Shown: positions 44,501 through 57,777 of the stretch, piece by piece
Layout: the number at the start of each line of letters is the position of its first letter
How positions within the stretch are numbered: the first letter of the stretch is position 1
From: Siderastrea radians
Taxonomy: Eukaryota; Cnidaria; Anthozoa; Scleractinia; Rhizangiidae
Assembly (NCBI GenBank): GCA_964017195.1
Contig: OZ024898.1
Coordinates: forward strand, 13,928,057-13,992,056
Direction of reading: 5' to 3'
Length of the DNA stretch: 64,000 nt
The notes under the pieces: model-generated
The model's database searches: none
The model's input: the letters and a program-made list of their open reading frames with translations, nothing else
Told to the model about the DNA's origin: nothing
Made by a program: the position numbers and the translations under genes

Positions 44501-46745
44501 TTTTTTCACTGTTTATGTGTGGACGACATACTAAACAACATGAACCCCCCTTAAATAAAAACAAATGGCGGAAATTCACTCTTTGGACAATGGACGTTGT
44601 AAAAAGGTTGGTCATCTTCGAAGGCCTTACCATACAAAATATTATCCGTTTAGACTGTTTCAGGAGCTAAGAGCAAAACGACTGCGTCTGCGCCGCTTCA
44701 ACGTTGTTCTTTTTACATTGATATTCTTGCTTAGCCTTAGGAAAATAATCGAAATGTTCAGTTTGTGTTGCTGAATGATCTAACTACAAAAACTGTAAAA
44801 GAAATCAGTTCAACCAAGGTTGCAGAGATCACCTATTAAAAGTGGTGCAAGCAATTCAAAAAGCGACGAAGTCATCTTTGATTTTCTGACGAAAAATCGA
44901 AGAAAATTAAAAGATAATAAGAGCACTGAGTCCATCATATATATGCTATAACTTATCATACAACCATAGTTACTCTAACTTCTAGCATATTCTGCAACAA
45001 ATGTCTGGGTAATATTTTAAATTGTTTTAATTTTCACCTGCTTTCCCAATAAACAGCACACGCAGAGAGTAGTTTGAGTCAATCATCGAAGCCAAACTGT
45101 TTTTCAATTTCTTGGTCATTTCTAATAAAAATCCTAGGCAGGTATCCATATTAACGCAAAAAAATTTGCTCGTCACAAACCGAGCTCTCACTTGGCGGGA
45201 CCTTATTCACCACGAGACCCACTTGGAAGCCGAATGAGACATTGTGTGTGCTAGTGTGCTAGTTTTGGCGATTTCGTGCCTGTTTCGAGTGCAAATCCTC
45301 CGTGCAAAAAGTACTTCGTCCTATTAGCCGAAAAGTCAACCAAGGGCGACCTTTCAGAATGTGATTATGAGATCTTGAGAGGCTTGAGCCCAAGTTGACG
45401 GTAGGTATCGTATACGAAATCTAAGATTCTTGTGGGAGTTTTATTCCGTCTGATGATTCTCAGTTCCGGCCGGGGCTTGCTGGATCAAGTGTTTGCGAAG
45501 CAAAAAGATTATATTTCCTTCAGCGAATAACCTTTCCAGTAAATGATTGCTTTCTAAGTACCAAGATCAGTATATGTACAAAAACAGCTTTTTAGAGAAG
45601 TATCTACAAAAAGCAACGAAATCGGAACAATACAATTTTATGTAGTGTTAAATATTATGCAACTGATTTTCTGCCGCCAAATTGAAAATTTGGTGACAGA
45701 AATGACCCTCTATTATTTTTTGTTATCAGTATCATACTATTAGACAGCTGAAAACTTAAGAATATCTGTTTAATGGCCGGCTTTCTTACGTTTTGCCTCG
45801 AGGTGTAGAGTCGGCTTAAAGCTTTTAAAGCTGTTATAAGCACACAAATTGATAACTTACGGGGGCGCGAAAATATACGGACAGAAGATTAGAAGGTCAG
45901 GTTAAGATAAATGAAACAAAAAGAGTAGATGTGGGAACAACAACAACTGAATTAAACGAACAATTGTGCGAAGCGAAACAGTCAGCAATCGGTTCTGTTA
46001 ACAAATTCTTCCTTTGGTGGAGTTTTAAGCAAAAGAGCTACGAGAAGTTCCAGAAAGGGGCCCGTTTAAAAGTCCAAAACCTTTGTGCAGTGGGTAAAAA
46101 TAATACAGAGGTTAGTTGTATTCTGTGCGAATGCACAGCCTAAAGAAGATGGGCCGATAAACAATATTTTCGTTCCTCGTAAAGGTAGCACAGAAAGGTA
46201 TTGTGAGTGTCAAACTGGAATTGCATATAGAAGAAAGTTGACTGATTTCATTTATTTCGCAGAACTTTAGCGGAAATCCGCTTTTTTAAAATTTTATCTG
46301 AAGGTAGAAATAGTGACAAATCTCTTGCCCTGTTCATTCAGCGAGTGTGTATGCCGGACAGCGACCTCGAATTAAGTTTTCAAATTCCATAGTAGCCTGC
46401 CTTTTAACACGCTAGTATGAAATTGCTAATAAAAATTGCTAGTTGTACATTTAGTGCCGAAATATCATTTGACGTCCACGGGTCCAGTATATGGTGGGAT
46501 GCAGGAAAAAGGGAATACTCATAGTCTACGGGATTCGGGTTACGGAATAAAAATACCGTAATGTATCAGGACTTGCTATAAGTCGACTTCTCAAGCCAAG
46601 ACGGGGCCAAGACTTTGAGTAAGTCTACTTGGCGGGAAGCCGGAAGTGCGTGCTCTTTTTCTTTGGGCCGAAGTATTGAAATCTATGTAGGGACCTGGGA
46701 TCAAAAACATTATGATATAAAACCCAGCTAACTCTGTAACCTCAC
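41506..46745. other. Long gene-free region, part 1
   Basis: No open stretch here has convincing coding character, splice context or a known motif. A weak CAGTCCAC-type minisatellite lies at about 41935-42075. GAAAACG-rich repeat-like sequence at 44260-44540 recalls 36880-37290. Confidence 0.4.
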
Positions 46746-46945
46746 CAAAACGGGATTGAATGCGAAGTATGACTGGTGCGGAATGGCGGGATGACGGGAT
46801 GGCAATATAGAGGGATGAGGGGATGGTGGGAGCTCCTGCAGCACGACGGGATGGCAAGATAATGAACATGTCTGGGGGGATGGCGGGATAGCGGGATAGC
46901 AGAATGGTGGGGTGGCGGGATGGCGGGATGGCGGGATGACGGGAT
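46746..46945. repeat. GGGATGGC-type minisatellite
   Basis: Degenerate octamer-like units (GCGGGATG, GGGATAGC, GGGATGAC) with interruptions. Pro/His/Ser-rich frames on the minus strand are artefacts of the repeat. Confidence 0.8.
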
Positions 46946-49900
46946 ATGAAACAAATTTTAGAGGCGAAAAGTCGGGATTGACAAAGCTCATTTTCAGTAG
47001 AGTTTGCAAATCACACTACAGTTTTCAGTCCCGAAGCCAAAACAAAATTCAGCTAAGCTAAGTGGTAAAAATAAGAACTCGTTTGCGAAGCCAGTGAGTA
47101 AACCAGAGAAATTAAAACAAAACGAAACAAAAATATATTGCGAAAAATGTGTTGAATACACAAGAAGTCTTAGTTTGTTTTGATGACATTTTCGACATCT
47201 TTTAACTTTTCTACTCCATCTTCGAGATTTCGAACCAGTTTGCAAACGACCAACAGATTTGACAGACTGTATTAAGATAGAAATCGTGATGTTCTCTCGA
47301 ATATTTTCCAGCTGTCAGTGGGCTTTTAAACTTTTTCCTTGTCAGAAGGTCCACAGCTGATATGATATGATGGCCCAAGCACATTATCAGTAATTTGGAG
47401 ACTTGAAGTCTGGCAAGGAACTCCATCAATCCCGCTGAATATCACTTTCCTGCTGATACTGTCTGTCAACCGTGAGTGACACCTGTCAGGCAGCGAGATC
47501 ATTTTCGCAGTTGATGGGTTTTCCATCCATTTCGTATATCAGTGTTGTTTGATATCGTGAGAGGGGCAAAGTTTTATGCCTGATGAAACACGCCGCTTTT
47601 AAGATTTGAAAATGACAGTACCAATCTCTCTTTACATCGAGTGATATATCAAAGCTGGAATACTGAACGGATTTTCTCACGTTGGTTTTTCCCGTCATCA
47701 ATCAATGTATCAATTTATGATTGATTTGCATCTAAAAATGATTGATCTAAAACAAAAAGCAACTATTTATCCCGCATACGAAACACAAAGGACGAAATGA
47801 CCCAAAATGACTCTGCAAAATGAGTTGGGTTCTCTTTGATTACTATACTTGTGCTTTATTCATGTATGACGTTTGGCGGGCTTTCAAGTAGGTTAAAGCA
47901 GCGTATTTGATGGTCATGGCTTGAAGAAAAGTTATACCGGAACGAGTCACATCTCTGTCAAACCAGTGATGCATCAGTCGACCAAAGCATTTCCCTTCCT
48001 TCAATTTATCACTTTCTCTTAACCTCAGTTTAGTCGATCTTGTTTTCATTTTAAACTCGAGCAGTTTTGCGTTTGCCCCAAACCGCGCAGTGCGAGTTGT
48101 CGAGATTCAACCATATGTGCACTGTATGTGGCGCATATGACAAATTTCAATTTTTCAAGCAGCGCACAATAAAAATAAACACGTCGTGGCATGTCAATGA
48201 TAATAACAAACGCAGCAAGGGTATTTAGAGATTAGTCTAACCGCAGATTGATTCGGGCCTTTGTTTCGAGTATCCAGCAAGGCGGCGATTTTTCTCCACG
48301 CCAGGCCGGGTCAAGCCACCCATCAAACGAACACAATCACTTATGCAAACATCTTGTCAAGCGAATCATTAATACTCGGTTGGACCTCGCTCAATTTTCA
48401 AACAACAGCCGCCCACTATGGAAACCGTTCTTTTACCAAGTGTCAAACAACAAATTTTTCTAAAATTTCCGCTCAGGGAAAAAGGAAAAGGAATAGCAAT
48501 GCAGGAAAGTAGTGTTTGACAGCTCTCTGAATGTCCACACTAAGGAATTTCGTCCACAGACTCTAAAGTTAGAACCACCTTTTTCGGCATAATAGACAGT
48601 ATCACAGGAGAGTACAGCTCAACAATTTTCATTTGATTTTTCATTTTCGTCCACAGACTAAAACTACCGCAGTAATCACAGGAAAGAGCTGCTGAACAAA
48701 GCACATATAAAAAAAGAAAATTATGTCTAAAAGGGAAAATGTAAGTAAAATCGTGCCAAGCAGACTACACCGCTCTTCCAAAAACGCGTGTCAATTCAGT
48801 ACCTTGAAGTGCAGGTTCATCATATTGACTATATTAGGTTTTGCCACACAGGAAACACTTAAAGTATTTTTACCTCAGGATATCACACAAGGGCAACACT
48901 TTCGGCTCAATTCATCTTTCATTCGCCTGACAAGTGTCTTTGAGAGCTTAGAGCCTTTTGACACTAGCTTGTTTTTGACACCGGAACTCGGTCATCGTGA
49001 CACCTTTCAGCTCTTAAAACTGCCTATTGTTGCGAATGGAAATTTCAATCTTAGAAATCTTTTCCACCAGCTCAAAGCTAGCGCTTGCCAAATTTTTCGC
49101 TCGCATCGTGCAATTTTTTGCGTTTCATCTTCGGGACGTTTTCCAGTTCCAATCAACCTCTCAAACGATTGAATGATACTTTTTCTTAGGATTTAATACA
49201 CAATTTTAAAATCAATAGGAGATAGGGCTAGAGATATTGTAATTTTAATTACAAATTGTGCTCATTCGTTCGCTCGAATTGGATTTACACTTATGAAGTC
49301 TCGATAGCAAGAAAGCTTTCTAAGTTTGTATTTCAATTCATTTTGCGCAGATTTGTTCCTCATATCGCCATTAAGAAGAATATACAAAAAAAAAAATGAA
49401 AATACAACTTCAATGGGCAATTCTCATATACTTTTTAAATATCAGCTTAGTACCTCTACGAAGGATAAATATGTTATTCAATTTTAAACTTTTATCTCGA
49501 TGCATAGCTGAACTGAGAAAGAATAGAATGGAACATGATATACGGGGGGTGTGAAACATCGTTTCAAAAATAATTTCTTTCTGCGAAAAATTAAATATAT
49601 TTGTGATATCGGTCTTCAGCTGTCTGCCAGAATTAGATTCTCACTGATGCAAATACTGTGTAAAGTACACTCGCGTCAAGCCGTTCTTGCCTGTAGATAG
49701 ATCTTGGAATGATATGGTAATGTTCCGGCTGACATAAAAACGGAGTTTTTGGAAATGAAAAACAATTGTAGGTGAAGGAGACTGGAAAATGACAGATGAT
49801 GGGGTAAGAGAAATAGTTTAATTTTACGAGGTTTTTACGAGTTACAGTCTTATAGATATGGGCTAATGGCTACAGCTCGGTTTGAAGGCTTGGACACACA

Positions 49901-51787
49901 GGCTGCGAAGGCGTGGCACGTGCACGTATGTAGCCTCATTGGCGCCAAACATCAGAGAGCATTTAGCTGGGTTTGTTGATATGCAGACAGGTTCGACAGG
50001 GCACTTGAAAAACGGCTGACATTTCCGCATAAAATGACAGCTACTTGAGAGCGGTTGCCTTTGATCTAGCGTGGCGGCGATCAGTCATATTGCAAAAGCG
50101 CCAAACATCTTTGCAATTGGCAGCTTCAGGCGATAATGAGCTATTTAGGTAACACAGACTTACAAGGCCCGTTCGCGCCTATGAATTAATTACGTTCGGG
50201 TTTTAATCACTTCTCGTTCAATTTACAGTAAACCTTTGTTCGTTTTGGTTTGATGAGTAATTAAGAGTTACGTTGGTAGATTTATTTGCACGTAACTAGA
50301 AGCAGTAGTTTTCTTTTGCCCACAATTGCGCTGTATTTTTAGTCGTAATAAAACCTATGACGGGCGGATAGTTGGATGGCATATGTGGCGGCGAGTGCAT
50401 TGTTTGTTTTTGATAACTATAGATTACCTGTCAAAACTGGAATGAGTTGTGGCTGTGAAAAACAAATTATCCAACGCCATTGTTTGCTTTGTAAAAGCTT
50501 TTCACCACTTCAATGTATAGGCCCCACAATAAATCTGCCATGTCAAAGCTACCCGCAAAAATCTTTTGTCACAGGGATTTGGTAGTTTTTTAATGGAATA
50601 TTTAATGAATAAACCCAAAGGAAAGGAAGATATAAAAAACCGAATGTTGCTTTTTTGAAATAATTGTTGTGTTTGATTAAGAGCTTATTTTGCCAAAAAG
50701 ATATCTTATTTTCGCGTCTTTCTGCCGCGCGCGTACTTGCTTCAGTTGAAATTAGATGCTATCTTTTAATAACTTCCCGAGCAAAGTTTTCACTCCTTAT
50801 CTCGTAAAATCATCTGGTTTTATTTGAGGTACATACAAACAGTACTCCATAGCTGTTTGTAGAAGTATTGTGAAACACTCCACAGCTGTTCAAGACCTGT
50901 TCTAGGCGCCAGTTAAATGTCTTTTATTCGAAGCTGAATGAAAGCTAAACAAACACAATCTGCCACGCAACCCTTCGAAAGAATGAAAATTAATATAGCA
51001 AGTATCAGTCAAACCCACTTTCATAAAAACTCAGAGAATTCTTTCTTTTTTTTTTCTCGTTATTTTAAGCTTCTTAAGATCTGTTATCGCTTCTTATAAT
51101 TGCTTTATTAGTTTCAGAATTAATTATGCAAATAGAAGCGCCTGAATGATGGTGTAAGCCCTGTTTCCAAACGCAATATTGGCAAAGTTGTGTTTTGAAA
51201 TGGGTCTTCCGCCGGTTAGGAGGCCAGTTTGATTAATAACCTTGTTTGAAGCTTGTGTTATTAGGTGTCGTGGCGGTCCTTTTCCCATCGCTAATAGTTT
51301 CTAAATGTTCGGTGAAGCTTTTGGCGTTATTTGACATATCTGTCAGGCTATTAGACATGTCAACACATTATCGAATCTCATTGATAATCCCTGAACGCCT
51401 GTAGTCCTGATTGATGGGTTGATAAGATAACGCTAAGAAGTGTCAGCGGATCAAAAAGCGCCGAACTGTAAACATAGCATCTAAGGCTCTTCTACGCGTC
51501 GCTTTCTAACGTCAGTGCGACGCCAAAGCTTACAGTGTCACTTAAGGACCCCACTGGAGCTCTCTTTATTTGAGGCTCTTCTGAAGAAACAATAGGAACA
51601 AAAGCATGATTTTAAACATACAACGAACACCGGGCTGGAAATTGACAAGTTTTACACAACTCACTTCAACACGTATATTCAAACAATAGGTGACAAAAAT
51701 AATTGACGAAGATTGACAGGCTGATTGCTTACGAACATCGCGCTGACACGCTAGGCGATCTTCTACTTAATTAACTCCTGTATTCTG
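46946..51787. other. Long gene-free region, part 2, upstream of the zinc-finger gene
   Basis: No gene supported. An ATG frame of 149 codons at 48723-49172 was judged likely chance. The distance from the next gene leaves room for regulatory DNA of a developmental regulator, but I see no direct evidence for enhancers. Confidence 0.4.
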
Positions 51788-51948
51788 ATTGGCTGCCCAG
51801 CAAATCATCAATCAATATCTTATATAGCCAATTACTTTGATGTCCGAGGATGACAACATTGTCACTTTGATTATCCAATCAAGGAGTGAAATATCGCTAA
51901 CCTAGGCTGCTGATTGGATGGCGGCAAATGTTCTCTAATCTAGCCAAT
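51788..51948. promoter_or_regulatory. Five CCAAT boxes plus a TATA-like motif upstream of the zinc-finger gene
   Basis: CCAAT occurs at 51828-51832, 51875-51879 and 51944-51948. Its complement ATTGG is at 51788-51792 and 51913-51917. TATATA is at 51821-51826. All lie 125-290 bases upstream of the ATG at 52074. The density suggests an NF-Y-type promoter. Confidence 0.45.
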
Positions 51949-52073
51949 TCATTTGCGACAGAAGAGCGCACTGGCTTTGTCTGAAGTCGGCTCTTTTCTT
52001 CTAAATCTACACCTTTCATTGTGTAGTATTTAATATTTCACAAGGCCTACCGCACACACAGTACAGTCCAGAT

Positions 52074-53585
52074 ATGCCGACACGAACAATCGCTCTCAAA
52101 CCATCAGAAACCTCGGCAGAAATATCTCGCTCTACTCATCGAGTTCCTCTCGAGGCCTTACAAATGTTGACCCAAAGTGTTTCTAAATGTGATGAGGAGT
52201 ATATACGGCCACTTCCCTTCAAGGTACTACAGCGTAGAGACTTAATATTTTCGAATATTTCACTGAAGTTTGATCGTTATCGGGTTTTATACGACAAGAC
52301 AGCCCCTTAGTAAAATTATCCCTAATTTTCACGTCAACGTATTCAAGCCTTGTTATTTTTCCCTTCACAGGAAGAGGAACAAAAAAAGTCTCCCTTAGCT
52401 CTGTTGGCTGCGACTTGTAGTAGCATCGGGAAAAGCGAGCTATCAAAGGCGACAGGCGAGTCCGAAGCAGATAACACATCTCAAGCCCGCAAGATAAGCG
52501 AATCTGACGAAACTAGATCTTCTTTTAAACCTTACAAACACACCGCCGGCGAGATACAAAAAATCGGCGACATGAACACCGAAAAGGCAGGATTTCGAGC
52601 GCCAAGTAAAGAGAATAGCACACCTAATTCGCCTGTCACGAGTACCAAGGAAGAGCGAGCGAAGAATTCTGCGTTGTCATACCCGGTGGGTGACGAATCT
52701 CGTTGCGGGAGTCACTCAACTCCTCAGAGCAGAGTTTGTGGTATGTTTTTAGACCCTAGCCAACAGACTTTTGGTGTTCACTCACTTCATAAAGACTGCG
52801 GCGCTGGGTGCGTTCATCCCGCGTCCATTTTGCCTTTCAAGGGTACGATACAACCATATCCTACGCCAACGTCCCAGGATTCGAGTCCGAAAACACACGG
52901 TCTCGCTACCTCCATGCCGCTGAATTTCCCAACAAGTTTCCCGCAATGTGGCTGCGGGTTTTGCTCTCCTCATGCGGGAGACACAGCTCCAGGTTTAAAT
53001 AACATGGGTCCGGGTCGACACCTACCACTCCACAATCCAGCTAGCACGCCCTACATGGACTATCTACAGAGAACTGTGTGCCGAGATGTTAACTGCACGA
53101 ATTGTAAGCCTCAGTTTTCACCGTATGCGTTTCCGAACCCGATTCCTCAATGCGGACCTCACTGTACTCAATGCGACGGTGTAAAGTCAGAGCAAACCCC
53201 GCAATCACCTTTTCCGTGCTTTAGTTATCCCCACAGCATGGCCCTGTACAAGCCTGGTGCGGCGGACGAAGCTTCCCCGTATGTCTGCAATTGGGTGGCG
53301 GGAAGCAAACACTGTGGAAAGTCATTTGCAACTTCGGAGGATTTGTTTCAGCATCTACGCACCCACACACAAGCAGGAAGTCAAGTTAGCTCTCCATATG
53401 CACAGACACCATGTAATGTACATGGCTGCCCGTGCAAGCTAAGGACAAGTCCATTACAGTCAAGTTTTCACTCCGCTAGATACCGTCCTTATCATTACAA
53501 GCCACCAGTTTTCCCTGCCGCACCAACAGGTTGTTATTCGCCATATTCAATTTACGGTTACGACGCACATAGACTTTTCAAATAA
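52074..53585 (+). CDS. noc/nlz-like: NET-family zinc-finger regulator (Noc/Elbow/Nlz, ZNF503/ZNF703-like)
   Basis: Exon 1 is 52074-52223 (50 codons, donor TTCAAG|GTACTA) and exon 2 is 52371-53585, giving 454 residues. Members act as nuclear transcriptional co-repressors in appendage, eye and neural patterning in bilaterians. Visible signatures: LEALQMLTQSV and EEYIRPLPFK in exon 1; the Sp motif SPLALLAATCSSIG (57-70); an FKPY motif (102-105), linked to Groucho binding in the family; a Cys-rich buttonhead-like stretch CRDVNCTNCKPQFSPYA; and one atypical C2H2 finger (about 354-382) with spacing C-X8-C-X12-H-X3-H in the block CGKSFATSEDLFQHLRTHT. The C-terminus ends SIYGYDAHRLFK. The start is the first ATG of an exon with clean in-phase splicing. 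No other gene lies within 10 kb. Confidence 0.92.
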
Positions 53586-53941
53586 AAACGTTAAATTGTA
53601 GCGCAAGATTGAACAGCGTAACAACTGGTAAAGTTTACAGGCTTTGTATGTCAATTGAAGGCTTTTGAGTGAGTGGGTTGCAAGAAAATGGACAGAGCGG
53701 AAACTGTTCATGCGATTCTAGTGATTTTCAAACAAAGACCAAAACAGAACACTCGAGATACTTGCCGTTATATAACGAAGCAAGGTGTAAATAAGGACAA
53801 ATTTTCGATGTGTTCTCGTGCGTTCTTTAATGGGGAGTAATTTTTGCACTTCGGACAAAACGTACAAAGGATTAAGGCGGCAGTAGTTTGTCTCGAAAGT
53901 GTAGTGTGTTTAGAAGATAAAGGGCATACTTGTACCCAATG

Positions 53942-53947
53942 AATAAA
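53942..53947 (+). terminator. Poly(A) signal of the zinc-finger gene
   Basis: AATAAA about 357 bases after the stop codon. Confidence 0.55.
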
Positions 53948-56900
53948 ACATGTTATTTTAGGTTAAAAGCTGTCTAGTTTGTTTTGCTTAAGAAATAAGA
54001 AGTGGATTTATCAATTTCGGGATCTTTTTTCCCACCGCTTGTCCAGTTTTTAGTTCGTGACGAAGAGGAGGAAAAATACTGGAGACGATTATCTCCAAAA
54101 TTAAAATGACCGCAAAGATCTGCTCTAAGAACTTGCTAGATAAAACAGTCATCACAAACGTGCCAATTTCGAGATAGCGGTTTTTTCACGCTGCGGGGCA
54201 TTCATTGTAGACATAAAGTGGCCGAACGGATGAATTCAGCCTTTTCTTCTCTATTCCTGAACAACCATTTTCAGCGTCTTGATTGACAGCAATAAGTTGC
54301 TGTCATTAGCAACTGATCTATTAGTTCACTTTTCAATTGACAGTTATGACAGGTCTAAAGGAAGCGGTGACTTAAAAGGCATTTTCATGAGTTTTGCCAC
54401 ATGTCCGAAGAGTTTTCACAAGGGGGATCAATTTTCGGTTTGAGGGCGAAAACGGTGATTACCATTTATTTATTTATTCACTCATATCTTAGCGCACGTT
54501 TCACACAATATCAATTACCAACTGTCAATCATTCTGTCTATTCTGTGCTCGCCCGCTGCGAAAACCAATCTAGCGCTGTCGCTGCTAGGAAATGAACTGT
54601 CACAATTCGGTATCCTAACTAAAAATTAAATGAATATTTTGAAGTTGATCTATCTTAATGAGATAACATTAGCGACTGTAAATCATCTTTACTTAAAACA
54701 AGACCGCTTGTCTAACATGTCAAGGTAGAACGAAAGGGTCGTGTAGAATTTGGCAGGTCAACGCGATATGCCGCCCCGAATGAAAAATGAAAATTGCTTT
54801 TCTTGAGGTTAAGAAAATGCGTAGACTTACGAATGCCTCACTGAAGTGTTATCAATCTTAAGAACACGATAGAAAGCATTGATGTTTATCACCCCAAGTG
54901 GGCCTTTTGCTATGGATCAAGTCTTCATCATTTCATCTCATTGTAGGATAGTTAGCGTGGTATTGTGGTTCGGTGAAAAAAATATCGTCGAAATTGCTGG
55001 AATTTTGGGCATATCTTTTGCGAGACAATTTAAAAAGCTCTCGACAGCTGAACGCGGAGCTGTCAGGTTGTCTTAATAGCGGGAATTCGCCACAATGATA
55101 GTTATTGGTGTTATCGAGCTAAGCTGACAGATTGATGGACAGCGGTAAAATTTGCGGCTGTCGGAATCATTTGATCTTGAGTGAGAGCTTTCATCGTAGA
55201 CAAGATTCACTGAAGATTATTAGGCTTCGAAAAAAAGTTGATTTGATCTCGACAGCTTTGCGACGGAGAGTAATGAAAATAGGGCAAGAATTAATTGTCT
55301 CGATACCTTTATCCTCGTGTTGATTTCGTTAATTCGCTTTAATAAATGGTTTTTTCTCGTTTTCTTATGATACTGTTTGACAGCTTATACTTGTGCGCGG
55401 CTCCGAAAAAATGGGGTTGCCAAGGGCTGAATTTAGTTTGCAATAGTGACATTGTCTTTTGCTGATACATTGCACAAAAGCAAATTTATTTTGGAAGGGA
55501 ATTCAGCTGTTCTTATTTGCGTTGGATGTTAATTTCAGTGCGACTTGTTATAGAAAAGACACAGGGCATTTACTGTTAATGTGCAAATACTGAAGGCGCG
55601 TTATTAATTTCAACAGTGCCAGATGATTTTTAGAGACCAAAATCTACATTTTTACACTATAGTTTCAATGAAGTCAATTTGCGCTTGTGAAGGCAGTTTA
55701 GTCTCCGCCGTTATTCACTCAGTTAAGTCCATCGGCCAGTCTTTAGTCATTTTGAATTGTTTTAATTACAGTTGCTTCAATTCCTCTTGTCAAGATCTAT
55801 ATATTTTCGCTCGGTGTTTTAACACCCACTTGTGTTTCCGATTCATCAGAGTTTCACGCCTCTCTTTATAATTTTTTTCCATTCTCGCCCAGATTATAAA
55901 GCGACTTAATTTTCATAAATAAGAGATCATCTTTGGTGCTTTTAGTATTTGTCTGAAAAACAATTATTCAACTCGATAAAAATAAACTACAAGCTGTTTT
56001 TCCGGCCGTGCACCGATCACGAATAAATTTATTTGTCTCAACAAAACCCGGTTTATAAGACAACTCGGAAAATTCATCGGTCTCCACTTTTACTGCTTTT
56101 GGCAAGAAAATGCACCCAGACTAAAAATATTCAGTGTACCTGTAACTTTTCAGAAAGCCGACATCAATTATCCTCCCAATATTAGTACATGAGTCGTAAA
56201 TTGTATTGGGGCATTGACGGCCGTCAAAAATACGGCTATGTCTTTATTATTTCCATAAAAGCTTGGTTCTCAGTCGAACGCCAGAGAAAGCTTGCAATAC
56301 ATGATCATCTGAAGGAACTAAACTCAGTGTAACAGTGTAGCTAGCCAAACAGTGCTGTTGACCGCACGCCAATCGGTCGAGGACGTTTTTTCTATTTCAC
56401 TCTTAAAGCTAGAATTGAAGACGCATAACTGAAAAGTTTTGAAATCGCAATGATGAAACGATATAGATTTACCCGTGCAGGAAGAGACATTGTGAAGATC
56501 CCGGCAGTTAGTCTGAACCGACAGGACAGTCTGAAAGCAACACTGTGGCTAAAAACAGTTTCGAAACAGTTCGTCTCAGTAGCCGTTCGTTTTTACTCGC
56601 GGCTCAGTTGAGGAGTCCCCTTAGACACAACAACCAAAAAACATCAGCGAAACACACGTGCCATTTCAGCCATGGTCGCGCGTACTAAAAGGTATCCTTG
56701 ATATCAAACCCGTGGCGTTTTTTTTTCGGGGTGGAAGCGGTTAGCGTGTGACAGGCGGGTGTTTCGTCTTCCCTCGCTTTCTCTCTCTGGCGACAACCTG
56801 CTGCAACTTGAGTGATCCTGATAAGGAAATTTTCAGACCGGCCGGCGACAGCTTGAAAGGCAAAAGTTAACTAGGAAAATCACTATCAAATAGATCTCAA

Positions 56901-57490
56901 GTTGATTGCCGCGAGCCAGCGTAGGCAGATTTTATCCTGTGTTGATGTCGCCCTTGTCAAGTGAGTGTGTCATTATAATATCATGTCAGAGGAGGCCATG
57001 TTATTACGTATTGTATCAAGACAGCCTGGCACCAAACGCTGAAATTGCAAATTGTAAGCTGAAACACTTGTCACGTAAAGAGACAGTAACACAGTGATTG
57101 TTTACCAAAAGAAAATGAAAGAAATGTTGAGTTGATAATCGATCTCTTACTTGCGCAGGCGTACTGCGAGAGTTGAAACCCGCAGTCGTTAGAGGAGGAG
57201 AAAGCCCTACTCAACCTTTGTTAATAACTCCCTCGGAAGAAGGGGTTCGCACGAGCTGAAACACTTGTCGCTTTAAGAGAAAGTAACCTGCCGATAATTA
57301 GATATTCTCAACTTCCGTCAGTTTCGTTCGTTTCTACATTAGGGGACTATCAACTACTTTTAGCTTCACTTTGAAAAGTCAAAACTATCATTGGCTTTGA
57401 CTGGCCAGGACCAGGGCCTATACCCTTTTGAGCCTAACTTGTTGTTGCTATAAAATCGGTAAAGGTTGTTGCTTATGTAAGCTAGGACAA
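53948..57490. other. Gene-free region
   Basis: No exon, tRNA or clear terminal repeat recognised on either strand. Confidence 0.4.
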
Positions 57491-57493
57491 AGG

Positions 57494-57746
57494 TGGGGTG
57501 GGACAGGGGGGCGGGAGACCGGGAGAAAAGGGGGCGGGAGGTGTACGGGAGGCGGGAGAAGAGGGGGCGGGAAGCGGGATTCCCAAGGTAGCGGGAAGCG
57601 GGAGAAAAAGGGAAAAATTACGCAACATTGCGCAATATTTCGCAATCGAATAAATGCAAAGGTGCGGGAGGCAAAAAATACAGGGCGGGAACCGGGATTA
57701 AAGGGTACGGGAAGCGGGAGGTTTAAACCCCCCTGTCCCCCCCACA
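57494..57746. repeat. G-rich foldback repeat
   Basis: GTGGGGTGGGACAGGGGGG at the left end has the inverted counterpart CCCCCCTGTCCCCCCCAC at the right end. The interior is a run of GCGGGAG and AAGCGGGA units with many GGG tracts. Arg/Gly-rich and Pro-rich frames are artefacts. Confidence 0.8.
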
Positions 57747-57777
57747 CAAAGTGCTCACGTGTAGATTGATAAAGATA

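Noticed and set aside
46591..47009. Pro/His/Ser-rich minus-strand frames
   Set aside because: Readings of the GGGATGGC minisatellite in different frames.
47211..47701. Overlapping minus-strand frames of 60-70 codons
   Set aside because: They lie in different frames without splice signals that would join them, and no motif was recognised.
48723..49172. 149-codon ATG frame
   Set aside because: No recognisable motif, no splice or promoter context, and ordinary composition for AT-rich DNA. It remains possible but unsupported.
57428..57769. Gly/Arg-rich frame and its Pro-rich opposite strand
   Set aside because: Both arise from the G-rich foldback repeat.
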